Shown piece after piece: positions 1-9,173 of a DNA stretch of 64,000 bases. Within the stretch, counting starts at the first letter, position 1. Each line of letters begins with the position of its first letter. The position numbers and the translations under genes are program-made. Source of the DNA: Homoserinimonas sp. GTDB lineage: Bacteria > Actinomycetota > Actinomycetes > Actinomycetales > Microbacteriaceae. The stretch is from NCBI GenBank assembly GCA_023957835.1, contig JAMLGP010000001.1, forward strand, positions 861,575-925,574, read 5' to 3'. A model generated the notes under the pieces. The model did not search any database. It had not been told where the DNA came from and was given only the letters and a program-made list of their open reading frames with translations.

Positions 1-596
1 GCCCATGGAGAAATATCTCCGAGATAGTGCAACTGAAAGCTTGAGAGCTCTACCACAAGCACCTCGAATTCAATCGGGTCCCTGATCGCGTCCAGAACCG
101 GAACTCCAACGTTTCCACAGGCGGCAACGCGAAGACCGCTCTCACTCAGCATCGCCGCAGTCAGCTGTACGGTAGTGGTCTTGCCGTTGGTTCCGGTGAC
201 GCAAATCCACTCTGCAGGCTTGCCGAACTTGTCTCTAAGGCGCCAGGCAAGTTCGATATCTCCCCAAACTTGCGCACCGGAAGCACTAGCCCACTGGGCG
301 GCGGGATGATGTGGGGCAAACCCGGGTGAAATGACTACAAGCTCCGGATCAAACTCCTTCACTCGCTCCGGAACGGCCAGATCAAGATCCGCAATCTCGG
401 TTTCCACTCCCAGGACCTGCAAAATCTGATCTCGAGTCTCATCGATTGAGCTTGCTGCCACCATGACCCTGCAACCGAGTTCGACCAGAGTATCCGCGAC
501 TGAGAATCCGGTAACTCCCAGCCCCAGGACCACGACTCTAAGCCCAGCCCAGTCAGCATTCCAGCTATCCAGAGAACTCGCCCGATTTGAAGTCAT
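1..596 (-). CDS. murD: UDP-N-acetylmuramoylalanine--D-glutamate ligase (MurD), C-terminus outside window
   Basis: Cytoplasmic Mur ligase that adds D-Glu to UDP-MurNAc-L-Ala using ATP, in peptidoglycan precursor synthesis. The 198 visible codons carry the N-terminal Rossmann part ([17 protein letters not shown] near residue 21) and the ATP-binding loop [15 protein letters not shown], followed by the conserved VVELSSFQL stretch. The frame is still open at base 1, so the rest of the gene lies outside the window. The ATG start shares four bases (ATGA) with the mraY stop, so the two are translationally coupled. The position after mraY in the dcw cluster fits MurD. Confident. Confidence 0.95.
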   Translation of the reverse strand, partial: MTSNRASSLDSWNADWAGLRVVVLGLGVTGFSVADTLVELGCRVMVAASSIDETRDQILQVLGVETEIADLDLAVPERVKEFDPELVVISPGFAPHHPAAQWASASGAQVWGDIELAWRLRDKFGKPAEWICVTGTNGKTTTVQLTAAMLSESGLRVAACGNVGVPVLDAIRDPIEFEVLVVELSSFQLHYLGDISPW

Positions 597-1699
597 GAGG
601 ACGTACTGGAAAGCCACTCGAGATAGAACAGTCCGACTCCGGCAGCGACAAACAGCCCGGAAATGATCCAGAACCGAACCACAATAGTGATCTCGAGCCA
701 GCCGACGATTTCAAAGTGGTGATGCAGGGGACTCGCCTTCCAGATTCGCTTGCCTTTCGTGGCCTTGAAGTAGATCCGCTGGATTATCACCTGAACCGTG
801 ATGACAACGAAAAGCCCGCCGATCAGTATCAGGAGCATTTCCGTTCGGGACAGAATCGCCAGAGCCGCCAGTGCACCGCCGAGGGCAAAAGACCCCGTAT
901 CTCCCATAATGATTTGCGCCGGCGAGGTGTTCCACCAAAGAAATCCGATGAGGGCGCCAACTATTGCGGTGGCAATAGTCGCAAGTTCAAACGGTTGGGA
1001 AACGTCGTAGCACTTGAACTGGTTCTCAATCGCGACGGACGCGTTGAAGCAGGACTGCTGGAACTGCCAGAAGCCGATGATCACATATGAACCAATCGCA
1101 AAAATCGACGCCCCTGCCGCGAGTCCGTCCAGACCGTCTGCGAGATTTACCGCGTTTGAAGCGGACACGGTTATAAATACAATCCAAATGATTATTGCGA
1201 TCGTGCCCGCAATCGTTCCAAAGCTGAGAATGAAGTCAAATGGCAAGTCCCGAATGAAACTGATCGCGGTGGAAACCGGACTGCGGCCGTGGCTGTCTCG
1301 ATAGTTGATTCCGATCAAAGCAAAGGCAACCGCGACCACGACCGCACCCAGGATCTTGTACCAGCCAGCCAGACCGAGGCTGTTTTGCCTTGAAACCTTC
1401 AGCAGATCGTCGATGAATCCGATGAATCCAAGGCCGCACATCATGAAAATAACGAGGACCGCGCTTGCCGAAGGCAACCCGCCGCCGAGCCAGTGGGCAA
1501 CGAAATACCCGAACACCGAGGCGGCGACGAATACAACTCCGCCCATGGAGGGAGTGCCTCGCTTCATCACGTGAGTTGTCGGGGTATCGGCGCGAATGAA
1601 CTGCCCGAGGTTCATTTTGCGGAAGAGATTTGCGAACAGCGGAGTCAGCAAGAGGGTGAATGCCATCGAGAGTCCGCCGGCAAGCAAGAGAGCGAGCAC
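593..1699 (-). CDS. mraY: Phospho-N-acetylmuramoyl-pentapeptide-transferase (MraY)
   Basis: Integral membrane enzyme that moves phospho-MurNAc-pentapeptide from UDP to undecaprenyl phosphate to form lipid I. The 368-residue product is a multi-spanning membrane protein and keeps family motifs: [16 protein letters not shown] near residue 40, GFIDDLLK, the [15 protein letters not shown] loop near residue 182, [10 protein letters not shown] and SPLHHHFE near the end. The start is GTG and its G is also the last base of the murF TAG stop, a one-base overlap; the stop overlaps the murD start. Length and position are normal for the family. Confidence 0.97.
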   Translation of the reverse strand: MLALLLAGGLSMAFTLLLTPLFANLFRKMNLGQFIRADTPTTHVMKRGTPSMGGVVFVAASVFGYFVAHWLGGGLPSASAVLVIFMMCGLGFIGFIDDLLKVSRQNSLGLAGWYKILGAVVVAVAFALIGINYRDSHGRSPVSTAISFIRDLPFDFILSFGTIAGTIAIIIWIVFITVSASNAVNLADGLDGLAAGASIFAIGSYVIIGFWQFQQSCFNASVAIENQFKCYDVSQPFELATIATAIVGALIGFLWWNTSPAQIIMGDTGSFALGGALAALAILSRTEMLLILIGGLFVVITVQVIIQRIYFKATKGKRIWKASPLHHHFEIVGWLEITIVVRFWIISGLFVAAGVGLFYLEWLSSTSS

Positions 1700-3102
1700 T
1701 ACCTAACCTCCGCCAGTTGATCGCCCAGGTGCCGAAGCCCAGATGAATTCGAAGATTTCACTAGAACGACATCTCCAGGAAGCAACTCGCCACGCAATTG
1801 ATCGTATGCCTCCCGTGGAGTTTCCACGAAGATCGACTCTCCGTTCCACGAGCCTTCAAGCCCGGCAGCCACATGAATGGGTTTTGCGCCTAAACCAACA
1901 ACAATTAACTGATCGATGTTCAAACGAACTGCGAGCCTTCCGAGGCGGTCATGTTCCTCGAAGCTGAAGTCCCCGAGTTCGGCCATTTCTCCCAGCACCG
2001 CGAAGGAGCGAGCCTTGCCTCTCGTTAGCTCGGCGAGAGTCTTGAGTGCAGCGGCCATCGAGTCAGGGCTTGCATTGTATGCGTCGTTAATGATCACCGA
2101 TCCATTCGGACCTTCCAGAATCTGCATTCGCCAGCGCTCTGCGAGATTCATCTCACTAAGCGCAGCTAGGGCAACTACCGGCTCGATTCCAAGCGCAGTC
2201 GTCGCCGCAACCGTTGCCAGAGCATTCATCACCATGTGTTCACCGAGGATGCGAAGACTTGAGCGGAGCCTCAATTCGCCCGCTACGAAGTCGAAGTCGG
2301 TCCCTTCGAAACTCGCAGAAAGGTTCTCCGCCTTGAAATCAGCACCCGAGGAGAAGCCGAAAGTCGAGATCCGAGCGACTGTCTTGCCAGCCATGTTCAT
2401 CACCCTCGGGTCGTCCGCATTGAGAATCGCCGTAGCCGATCTCGGAAGGGAAGCCACTATCTCCGACTTCGCTCTTTCCGTGGCTTCAATACCACCGAAT
2501 TCTCCAACGTGCGCGAGGCCGACTTTGAGGACGATTGCGACATCCGGCATGACTATCGAAACCAGCTTCGCAATCTGGCCGATCCCGCTGGCACCCATTT
2601 CAACCACGAGGAAGTCCGTATCCGGGCGCACTCCAAGGAGAGAAAGCGGAGTTCCTACCTGGTTGTTGAAGGATCCCTGCGGTGAAACGACATTGCCATG
2701 CTTCGACAGGACGGTTCGCAGCATGTTCTTTGTGGTCGTCTTACCATTGGAGCCGGTAACAGCGACAACGCTCAACCTGCCCAATCCCCGAACCTTCTCC
2801 ACTACAAACCTCGCAAGTCTGGAGAGGGCCTCGAGGCTGTCTGGCACAACTGCCACGGGTACCGAAAGCTCCAGAGGTGCCTCGGCGACTACGAGGCTCG
2901 CCCCCAGATCCACAGCCTGGGCAGCAAAATCGTGTCCGTGACCGTGCTCACCCTTAAGGGCGAAGAAGATGCTGCCGGGAACCGCGTCTCTGGAATCGGA
3001 AACAACGAGTGTTTCTTCGGTGGAACTGAACGGTGCCTCTCCTTCAATTAACTCGATTGAGCCGAGGACGTCGCCGAGTTCCGAAAGAGAAAGACTAATC
3101 AC
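1699..3102 (-). CDS. murF: UDP-N-acetylmuramoyl-tripeptide--D-alanyl-D-alanine ligase (MurF)
   Basis: Adds D-Ala-D-Ala to UDP-MurNAc-tripeptide, the last cytoplasmic step before MraY. The 467-residue protein has a MurF-type N-terminal domain ([21 protein letters not shown] near residue 34), the ATP loop [17 protein letters not shown] near residue 113, and the [12 protein letters not shown] motif in the central domain. The GTG start lies in a GTGA overlap with the murE stop. It sits between murE and mraY on one transcript. The general role is secure; the third residue of its substrate depends on MurE, whose specificity motif is unusual here. Confidence 0.96.
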   Translation of the reverse strand: MISLSLSELGDVLGSIELIEGEAPFSSTEETLVVSDSRDAVPGSIFFALKGEHGHGHDFAAQAVDLGASLVVAEAPLELSVPVAVVPDSLEALSRLARFVVEKVRGLGRLSVVAVTGSNGKTTTKNMLRTVLSKHGNVVSPQGSFNNQVGTPLSLLGVRPDTDFLVVEMGASGIGQIAKLVSIVMPDVAIVLKVGLAHVGEFGGIEATERAKSEIVASLPRSATAILNADDPRVMNMAGKTVARISTFGFSSGADFKAENLSASFEGTDFDFVAGELRLRSSLRILGEHMVMNALATVAATTALGIEPVVALAALSEMNLAERWRMQILEGPNGSVIINDAYNASPDSMAAALKTLAELTRGKARSFAVLGEMAELGDFSFEEHDRLGRLAVRLNIDQLIVVGLGAKPIHVAAGLEGSWNGESIFVETPREAYDQLRGELLPGDVVLVKSSNSSGLRHLGDQLAEVR

Positions 3103-4634
3103 CAGCCAGCCTCGCGAATTGCCTGTCGGGCGAGTTCTCGCGCGGAGTATGGAGTGCGAACGCCTTCTATGTCTCTGTAGTCCTGGTGTCCAGGGCCCGC
3201 CCAGAGAATCGAGTCCCCCTCTTTGGCCAGCGAAACCGCTTTTCGAATCGCCTTCTCCGGCGGACTGACCTCATAAAGCTCGGCCTGATGCTCCGCGAGC
3301 CCTGCACCTTCCACGAGCGTCTTTCGAATCGAGGCAGGATCCTCAAACCGGGGGTGGTGGTCGGTAATCACGAGGATGTCGGAGTATTCAGAGGCGACTC
3401 GCCCCATTTCGTGCCGCTTGGTCGGGTCTCGATCCCCATCCGCCCCGAAGAGCATGATGACTCTGCCTGTGGTGACCTTTCGGACAGCACCCAAAGTGTT
3501 CAGGAAGGCATCGGGGCTGTGGCCGAAGTCGACATAGACGGTAGGGCCCTCGTCGCCGGAAACTCGCTCCGTGCGTCCTGGCAAATAGGCATCGATCCCG
3601 TCTGCAATTGCATGGCCGATGGCTTCAAGCTCGAACCCAGCCTCAACCAGCATCACAATCGCCATTCCGGCATTTGCCGCCATGTGCCAGCCGATTACCG
3701 GGACTTTGGACTCAATCGAGCGACCGTCCGGCCCTTCGAGCCGAAAAGCCGTGTATTCCGCACACTCCTCGACAATCTCCACTCGCCACTCCGCATCCAC
3801 CCCTTTGGTAGCGGAAATCGTAGTAACCGGAATATGAGAACCCTCGACTATTCTCTGCCCCCAACTGGAATCGAGCGAAACTACGCCCCTCCTGCCGTGA
3901 GAAGGTTCGAAGAATTCGAGTTTTGCCTGAAAGTACTCTTCCATGTCGGCATAGTCGTCCAGATGATCATGACTTAGGTTGGTGAACCCGACCACATCGA
4001 AGACAATGCCATCCACTCGATTTTTGCTGAGCGCCTGGGCGCTGACCTCGACAGCCACTGCCCTGACATTGGCCTCCCGCATTCGCGCAAGCAAAGCGTG
4101 CAATTCACTTGCCTCCGGAGTGGTCAGGCGGCTCACAACGTTTAAAGTGCCGATATGGCGCTCCGCAGTGGAACTTAACCCTGTGACCAGCCCAAGCTGG
4201 CCGAGGATTCCCTCCAGGAGGTAGGCGGTCGAAGTCTTACCATTGGTGCCGGTTACCCCAAACAGAAGCGGAGGCTCCTCGCTGGATTGATAAATCCATG
4301 CTGAGACCTCCCCAAGGGCCAGGCGAGGCGAGTCGACCAGGACGATTGGCAAACCCGAGTCCCTCGCAATCTCGGCTCCCGTTTCGTCGGTCAGTAACGC
4401 AACCGCGCCAGCCTCTCGTGCATCCCCGGCAAATGCGGCACCATGACCGTGCTCTCCCGGCATTCCGACAAAGAGATCTCCCGGTTGAGTCTCGCTTGAT
4501 CGCACCGTCAGGCCCGTGATCTCGACTCCGTCAAGCGAGCCAATGCTCTGCAACCCGAAGTCAGCAACCAATCCGGCCAAAGAGCGGGGCGATGGATGCT
4601 CTGGGCGAAGGACCGGAGGTATCCGACCTATCAA
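3099..4634 (-). CDS. murE: UDP-N-acetylmuramoyl-tripeptide synthetase (MurE), atypical specificity motif
   Basis: Adds the third amino acid of the peptidoglycan stem to UDP-MurNAc-L-Ala-D-Glu. The 511-residue protein has the Mur ligase N-domain, the ATP loop [20 protein letters not shown] near residue 125, and TNLSHDHLDDY. The start is TTG with AGAGG about seven bases upstream; an ATG five bases further upstream hits a stop after two codons. Where meso-diaminopimelate enzymes have DNPR in the C-terminal domain, this one reads TDHHPRFEDP near residues 425-434. That fits a family in which Lys, Orn or diaminobutyrate can replace DAP, but the amino acid added cannot be read from the sequence. Confidence 0.94.
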   Translation of the reverse strand: MIGRIPPVLRPEHPSPRSLAGLVADFGLQSIGSLDGVEITGLTVRSSETQPGDLFVGMPGEHGHGAAFAGDAREAGAVALLTDETGAEIARDSGLPIVLVDSPRLALGEVSAWIYQSSEEPPLLFGVTGTNGKTSTAYLLEGILGQLGLVTGLSSTAERHIGTLNVVSRLTTPEASELHALLARMREANVRAVAVEVSAQALSKNRVDGIVFDVVGFTNLSHDHLDDYADMEEYFQAKLEFFEPSHGRRGVVSLDSSWGQRIVEGSHIPVTTISATKGVDAEWRVEIVEECAEYTAFRLEGPDGRSIESKVPVIGWHMAANAGMAIVMLVEAGFELEAIGHAIADGIDAYLPGRTERVSGDEGPTVYVDFGHSPDAFLNTLGAVRKVTTGRVIMLFGADGDRDPTKRHEMGRVASEYSDILVITDHHPRFEDPASIRKTLVEGAGLAEHQAELYEVSPPEKAIRKAVSLAKEGDSILWAGPGHQDYRDIEGVRTPYSARELARQAIREAGW

Positions 4635-4647
4635 TACATCCTCTTTC

Positions 4648-6420
4648 TCACCAGGTGGTTGGATAACCGGGACCCGGCTTTGTTGACGGAGGCACTCTGA
4701 AAACCTTGAGTACCTGCGTCATGATCTTACGGAATGTTGGCGCCGCAGCGGCCGACGATTTCATAATATGGGGCTTTACATAGGTCACAATCACCACGTA
4801 TTGGGGGTTGTCTGCTGGCGCGATTCCGGCGACGGAAACTATGTAGTCATTCCCGTATCCTCCGGTTGGCAGCGCGACCTGGGCAGTTCCAGTCTTGGCC
4901 GCAACTCGGTAGCCGGGGATGCTCAGCTGCGAAGAAAGCCATCCGCCAGTCACAACGCTCTCGAGCATTCCGACAGTGGTCTGTGACGCCTGCTCGCTGA
5001 TAACTCGTTCGGGTGCTCCGATGTCAAGCTTTTCTACTGTCCCGTCGGGATGGGTGCAACTCTCGACCAGACTCAGGGGCAACTTCACTCCCCCATTTGC
5101 AATCGCCTGATAAGCCCCGAGCATTTGGGCGAAGGTTACGGCAATCCCCTGACCATAAGTGACGTCATATTTTTGCTGGGTATTCCAGTTCGAATCAAGC
5201 AGCCCTGAAGCTTCTCCCTGAAAGTGAACCGAGGTTGCTTCGCCGAATCCGTACTTGCGAAGATAGTCGTAGCGGGTGGCTGAAGCCAGCTCCGAACCGA
5301 ACATGGACATACCGACATTCGATGACTGTTCAAGCACCCCGGTGAGCGTCCAGTGCATTTCCCCATGGGAAGTCGAGTCCTGGATTCTGGCACCATCAGG
5401 CGTACGCCAGACGCCCGGTACCACTTCTTCCGAAGTTGGCCCTGCGACTCCCTCGTTCACGAGCATGGATGCGGTAACGGCCTTCATGATCGATCCGGGT
5501 TCGAACATGTAGTTGAAGCTGCGAGAACCATAGAATGCGACGTCCGTCGCGCCCATATTGTTAGGGTCGACCGACGGATAGTCAGCAAGGGCCATTATGT
5601 GGCCATCGCTCACCCTGACCACACCAGCCATTGCGGACTCCGCGCCAATAGCCTGAGCCTGCTCGGCAATTGCCTGCTGGACGAACCACTGGAGGTCGCT
5701 GTCGATGGTCAGGGTCAGCGTGCCACCAGGAATGGCTTCTTTAGTCGTTACCGTACTTCCCGGAATCCGCACGCCGTCGGCACCCTGCTCATAAGTAGAA
5801 GTTCCGTCGGTACTGGCAAGACAGGAGTTCTGGGTGACTTCGAGGCCCGTTTGCGGGCCATCGGTGCCCACGAACCCTACAAGGTTTCCGGCAACGGAAC
5901 CTGCAGGGTAGATTCGCTCCTCCTGAGTCTGGGAGTAAACCCAGGGAATGTCGAGAGCCCGAATCGCTCGATAGGTATCGACATCGACTTTGGGGACGAG
6001 CATCGCCCAAAGAGAATCGGGATCCTGAGTTACTGCGGTCAGGAGCTTGCCGGCATCCGCACCGGTGATCTCCGCAATCTCACCGATGGCCTGAGCAACG
6101 GTTACCTTCTCGGCGGAGCCATCCGACTTGGTTCTTGTGAAATCCGAGACATTTTTCGGCGCCGCGGTTATATCAAAGCGAGTGACACTGTCAGCAAGGA
6201 CGACTCCCTTGTCATCAACGATTTGGCCGCGAGGAGCGGTCACCGCCACTTCAATTGCCCGCTTGCCCAGAGACTGTGCGTTCAATTCGGCCGCGCGCAC
6301 TACCTGCAGATCAACGAGACGAGTTACAAAAACTGAGCAAACTGCAAAAGCCAGAATGACGGCTATCGCAAGCCTTCTTCGGGCGACTCGCTGCTGTCTC
6401 ATCAGTTGGTACTCTCGCAC
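4648..6420 (-). CDS. ftsI: Division-specific D,D-transpeptidase (FtsI / PBP3 type)
   Basis: Septal penicillin-binding protein that cross-links peptidoglycan at the division site. The 590-residue protein has a short cytoplasmic tail, one membrane anchor at about residues 16-34, a PBP dimer domain (TAPRGQIVDDKG near 61) and a transpeptidase domain with all three motifs: SIMK (catalytic Ser310), SSN (366-368) and KTGTAQ (509-514). The GTG start directly abuts the ftsL stop. An in-frame ATG at 6402, six codons later, has a slightly better spaced GAGAG upstream and is an alternative start. murE follows 13 bases downstream. Confidence 0.95.
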   Translation of the reverse strand: MREYQLMRQQRVARRRLAIAVILAFAVCSVFVTRLVDLQVVRAAELNAQSLGKRAIEVAVTAPRGQIVDDKGVVLADSVTRFDITAAPKNVSDFTRTKSDGSAEKVTVAQAIGEIAEITGADAGKLLTAVTQDPDSLWAMLVPKVDVDTYRAIRALDIPWVYSQTQEERIYPAGSVAGNLVGFVGTDGPQTGLEVTQNSCLASTDGTSTYEQGADGVRIPGSTVTTKEAIPGGTLTLTIDSDLQWFVQQAIAEQAQAIGAESAMAGVVRVSDGHIMALADYPSVDPNNMGATDVAFYGSRSFNYMFEPGSIMKAVTASMLVNEGVAGPTSEEVVPGVWRTPDGARIQDSTSHGEMHWTLTGVLEQSSNVGMSMFGSELASATRYDYLRKYGFGEATSVHFQGEASGLLDSNWNTQQKYDVTYGQGIAVTFAQMLGAYQAIANGGVKLPLSLVESCTHPDGTVEKLDIGAPERVISEQASQTTVGMLESVVTGGWLSSQLSIPGYRVAAKTGTAQVALPTGGYGNDYIVSVAGIAPADNPQYVVIVTYVKPHIMKSSAAAAPTFRKIMTQVLKVFRVPPSTKPGPGYPTTW

Positions 6421-7005
6421 TCACCTGGTGTTCGGAGTTGGAAGAGCGCCATCCGGCGTGCCGGACCCAATGGTCGATTCCGGACCCTGAGATTCTGTTT
6501 CAGTCTGGCTGGATTGAACGTTGGATCCAGTAGTGGCTGAAACCGGCGCGATCCCAGCAAGCAGCTCGTTGGGAACCAGAGCCTGGCCATCGGCCCCCAT
6601 GGCTATGCCGTCTGAAGCCCTCGCGGCAACCGGGCTTCCGATAACCGCCCCATCTGAGAGTCGTAGGTATGCGGTGCTCGGATTGGTAACCATCCCCAGT
6701 ACTTCTGCGCTGCTCGCAAGATGCTGCGGTGACCTGAGCACCTGGAGTTCTTCGGTCAGGGCCTGTTGATCGCGGGTGAGTTCACTTTGCTGCTTGTGCA
6801 GTCCCGCAATTTGGTAAGCGCCATTGGACACGGCAATGCTCAGCAACAGTTGGGCAAGCAAAATGGCAATGAGTCCGCCAACCGTCACCATTGCGTAGAA
6901 CGACTTGGGCCGTGACCGGCGCTGAGAACGTGAGGAAACCACCTCAAGCCGAGGCGGCTGTGGCGAGCGAATAGTCTGAACCGACTGGAGAGGAAGCGCG
7001 CTCAT
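6421..7005 (-). CDS. ftsL: FtsL-like cell division membrane protein with long C-terminal tail
   Basis: Small bitopic division protein expected to work with FtsB/FtsQ in recruiting and activating FtsI/FtsW. The protein has a basic N-terminus (SRSQRRSRPKS), a single membrane segment near residues 40-60 and a coiled-coil stretch (IAGLHKQQSELTRDQQALTEELQ split around residues 67-90) followed by RSPQHLASSAEVLGMV, the usual FtsL shape. It is 194 residues long, whereas simple FtsL proteins are about 100-120; the extra 70 residues are Ser/Thr/Pro/Ala-rich and probably disordered. The start overlaps the rsmH stop by ATGA. The name rests mainly on position and topology. Confidence 0.8.
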   Translation of the reverse strand: MSALPLQSVQTIRSPQPPRLEVVSSRSQRRSRPKSFYAMVTVGGLIAILLAQLLLSIAVSNGAYQIAGLHKQQSELTRDQQALTEELQVLRSPQHLASSAEVLGMVTNPSTAYLRLSDGAVIGSPVAARASDGIAMGADGQALVPNELLAGIAPVSATTGSNVQSSQTETESQGPESTIGSGTPDGALPTPNTR

Positions 7006-7979
7006 GCGGCCACTCCAATCCGCTCAACTGCCCTAAGCCTTACTGAAGCTGAGCGCGGGTTCGCAGCACGCTCCGGTTCGTCGGCCAGTTCCGCACCTCT
7101 CGTCAGCAAGCGCAATACCGGACCGTGACCAGGCAACTCAATCGGGAGATCGGCGGGACTGGAAGAACTGGCTCCGGCTGCGAAGGCGCGCTTCACCGCC
7201 CGATCTTCGAGGGAGTGATACGAGAGGGTGACGATTCTCCCCCCGATTCCAATTGCAGCTATAGCGGCCGGAAGCGCTCTTTCGATTTGATCGAGCTCTC
7301 CATTCACTTCGATTCTCAGCGCCTGAAAAACCCGCTTTGCAGGATGCCCGGAGCGTCGCTTTGATGCAGGAATCACCCTCTCGATCAAGGCAACCAATTG
7401 GGTTGAATCGGAAATCGGCTCTGTCTGTCTTTGATTTACGATTCGGGCTGCAAGGCGGCCGGCGAACCTCTCTTCTCCGTACTCCCAGAAGATTCGACGT
7501 AATTCAGACTCGTCGTATTCGGCGAGGATTTGTCTGGCAGTCAGGCCCGAAGCCTGATCCATTCGCATGTCCAAAGCCGAGGATCGCGCATAAGAGAAAC
7601 CTCGCTCCCTGGAGTCAAGCTGAAGTGAGGAGACCCCGAAATCGAAAAGCACTCCCGAAACGAATTCAAGACCGGCCCCTTCCAGAATTCTCGGTATTTC
7701 GTCGAAGGTTCCTTTGACAAGCCGCACTCGGGACTCGAATTCATTGAGCCGTTCCCTGGCAACCGCAAGAGCCTCCTGATCCCGGTCGATTCCGATCACC
7801 CTGAGTTCGGGGAAACGCCGAAGGATTTCAACCGAGTGGCCCGCCATCCCAAGAGTGGCGTCCAGCATTATTGCTCCTGGCATTGAAAGCGCTGGCGATA
7901 GAAGTTCAATGGTGCGCTCGAGCATTACAGGAAGGTGAATCTCTTCCAGCGGCGTTGGCTGACTATCCAATCCGGCCAT
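7002..7979 (-). CDS. rsmH: 16S rRNA (cytosine1402-N4)-methyltransferase (RsmH)
   Basis: SAM-dependent methyltransferase that modifies C1402 of 16S rRNA in the P site. The 325-residue protein starts with the family signature EEIHLPVMLERTIELL, then the SAM loop LDATLGMAGHSVEIL, GIDRDQEAL, GVLFDFGVSSLQLDSRERGFSY and the C-terminal LSYHSLEDRAVKRAF. ATG start; it follows mraZ by 104 bases and overlaps ftsL by four. Standard member of the dcw cluster. Confidence 0.96.
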   Translation of the reverse strand: MAGLDSQPTPLEEIHLPVMLERTIELLSPALSMPGAIMLDATLGMAGHSVEILRRFPELRVIGIDRDQEALAVARERLNEFESRVRLVKGTFDEIPRILEGAGLEFVSGVLFDFGVSSLQLDSRERGFSYARSSALDMRMDQASGLTARQILAEYDESELRRIFWEYGEERFAGRLAARIVNQRQTEPISDSTQLVALIERVIPASKRRSGHPAKRVFQALRIEVNGELDQIERALPAAIAAIGIGGRIVTLSYHSLEDRAVKRAFAAGASSSSPADLPIELPGHGPVLRLLTRGAELADEPERAANPRSASVRLRAVERIGVAA

Positions 7980-8083
7980 TGACTTTAGGGACGAAGCCCT
8001 TTACTCCTGATCCCCATCCGATCGAACCTGGCACCGGGGAAGTGTGTCAGGGGCGATTTCGGCTGGGAGTCAGGGGCAAAGAA

Positions 8084-8515
8084 CTAGAAGAGTCCCGGAA
8101 TCACCTCCTCCGTTATCTCGGAGTAGCTCGATTCCTGCTGTGCGTAGTACTCGTTCCAGGCGTCGGTGTCCCAAATTTCGGCGTGGTTGCCCGCTCCAAT
8201 TACTGTGAGCTCGCGGTCCAGGCCGGCATAGCTTCTGAGCATCGAAGGGATGGTCACCCGGTGCTGCTTATCCGGCACCTCAGAGTGCGCGCCCGACAGA
8301 AAGAGCCTCAGATAGTCCCTCGACTTCTTGCTTGTTATTGGCGCCTGGCGAATTCGTTCGTGAAGCTCTTCGAACTCTCTCGCGCTGTAGACCACCAGAC
8401 AGCGTTCCTGTCCCCTGGTGATCACAATCCCGGATTCGAGTTCGTCCCAAAACTTGGCGGGAAGGATGATCCTCCCCTTCTCGTCGAGTTTGGGTGCGTA
8501 GGTGCCAAGAAACAT
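8084..8515 (-). CDS. mraZ: Transcriptional regulator MraZ
   Basis: Ring-forming SpoVT/AbrB-fold DNA-binding protein that represses the dcw promoter, here its own. The 143-residue protein starts [20 protein letters not shown], the typical MraZ N-terminus, and has the second repeat [20 protein letters not shown]. The frame is open 22 codons further upstream, but this ATG was chosen because the family motif begins here and an AAGGGGG purine run lies about nine bases upstream. Three AGTGG boxes precede it (8558-8582), so autoregulation is likely. The C-terminal tail ([11 protein letters not shown]) is normal. Confidence 0.95.
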   Translation of the reverse strand: MFLGTYAPKLDEKGRIILPAKFWDELESGIVITRGQERCLVVYSAREFEELHERIRQAPITSKKSRDYLRLFLSGAHSEVPDKQHRVTIPSMLRSYAGLDRELTVIGAGNHAEIWDTDAWNEYYAQQESSYSEITEEVIPGLF

Positions 8516-8557
8516 CTGCTCGCACCCCCTTGTTCTCCGGCCAGGATCAAGATTTCT

Positions 8558-8582
8558 CCACTTTACTCCACTGCCAACCACT
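8558..8582 (-). promoter_or_regulatory. MraZ-binding box: three AGTGG repeats at 10-base period
   Basis: On the minus strand AGTGG occurs at 8582-8578, 8572-8568 and 8562-8558, an exact 10-base period that places all repeats on one face of the helix. Arrays of TGG-containing repeats just upstream of mraZ are the known MraZ operator. They lie 43-67 bases before the mraZ ATG. The match in sequence, phase and position makes this a strong call; the promoter hexamers themselves are not obvious. Confidence 0.8.
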
Positions 8583-8707
8583 TTTCAATCAAATTTCGAA
8601 AGATTCGAACCCATGGCTTTGAATCGCCCTTATATCTAGGGGATTTTGCCAGTGGAGATTAGTGGAGGAAGATTTGGCAAGAGCCGCCAGCCGGTCTCTG
8701 CGGAAAC

Positions 8708-8731
8708 AAAAAAAGCGGCCTTTCGGCCGCT
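8708..8731 (-). terminator. Rho-independent terminator after the DUF3040 gene
   Basis: On the minus strand a GCGGCC / GGCCGC stem (8730-8725 and 8720-8715) with a four-base loop is followed directly by seven T residues (8714-8708). It sits 20 bases after the stop of the DUF3040 gene and separates it from the mraZ promoter. Textbook intrinsic terminator. Confidence 0.85.
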
Positions 8732-8750
8732 CGAGACTTCTGCTAAAGCA

Positions 8751-9116
8751 TCATCCGCCTGGGCGGTTTTGCTGGCTGTCCCACTTCTCGTTCATTCGAT
8801 CCATAAAGCTTCGCCTGGGTTCGCGAGTACTCGACTTGCTCTCGACGCCTGGGCGCTCTTTCGATCTGCGCAGCGAGACTAGAACCCCGCCGAACATGAC
8901 CAAGAATCCCAGAACTCCGATAATTGGAAGTCGGGTTGCAACTCCTGTAACCACGACGGCGATTCCGAGGATCGCAATCAGAATTCCGATCACCATGGCG
9001 CGAAAATCTGGTTTGGTCGAAGACCCGCTAACGGTCGCAACGAAGTCCGCGTCATGGCGGTACAAATTGCGTTCCATCTCGTCGAGGAGTCGCTGCTCCT
9101 GTTCAGAAAGTGGCAT
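8751..9116 (-). CDS. DUF3040 family membrane protein
   Basis: Small actinobacterial membrane protein of unknown biochemical role, typically encoded next to the dcw region (Rv2169c-like). The 121-residue product starts MPLSEQEQRLLDEMERNLY, the hallmark of the family, followed by two hydrophobic segments at about residues 39-60 and 63-81 and a charged C-terminus. The ATG was preferred over an in-frame start five codons upstream because AGGAGG lies seven bases before it. Followed by a clear terminator, so probably monocistronic. Confidence 0.9.
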   Translation of the reverse strand: MPLSEQEQRLLDEMERNLYRHDADFVATVSGSSTKPDFRAMVIGILIAILGIAVVVTGVATRLPIIGVLGFLVMFGGVLVSLRRSKERPGVESKSSTREPRRSFMDRMNEKWDSQQNRPGG

Positions 9117-9173
9117 CGCTCCTCCTCTCACTCCCCTTCATTGTATGCGCACCGGGCTGACTAGGCTAGGAAT

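Noticed and set aside
1916..2941. 341-codon open frame on the plus strand
   Set aside because: Antisense to murF throughout, Arg/Ser-rich product without domains; produced by codon bias of the real gene.
5353..6336. 327-codon plus-strand frame
   Set aside because: Antisense to ftsI, which has all catalytic motifs; no ribosome site or family match.
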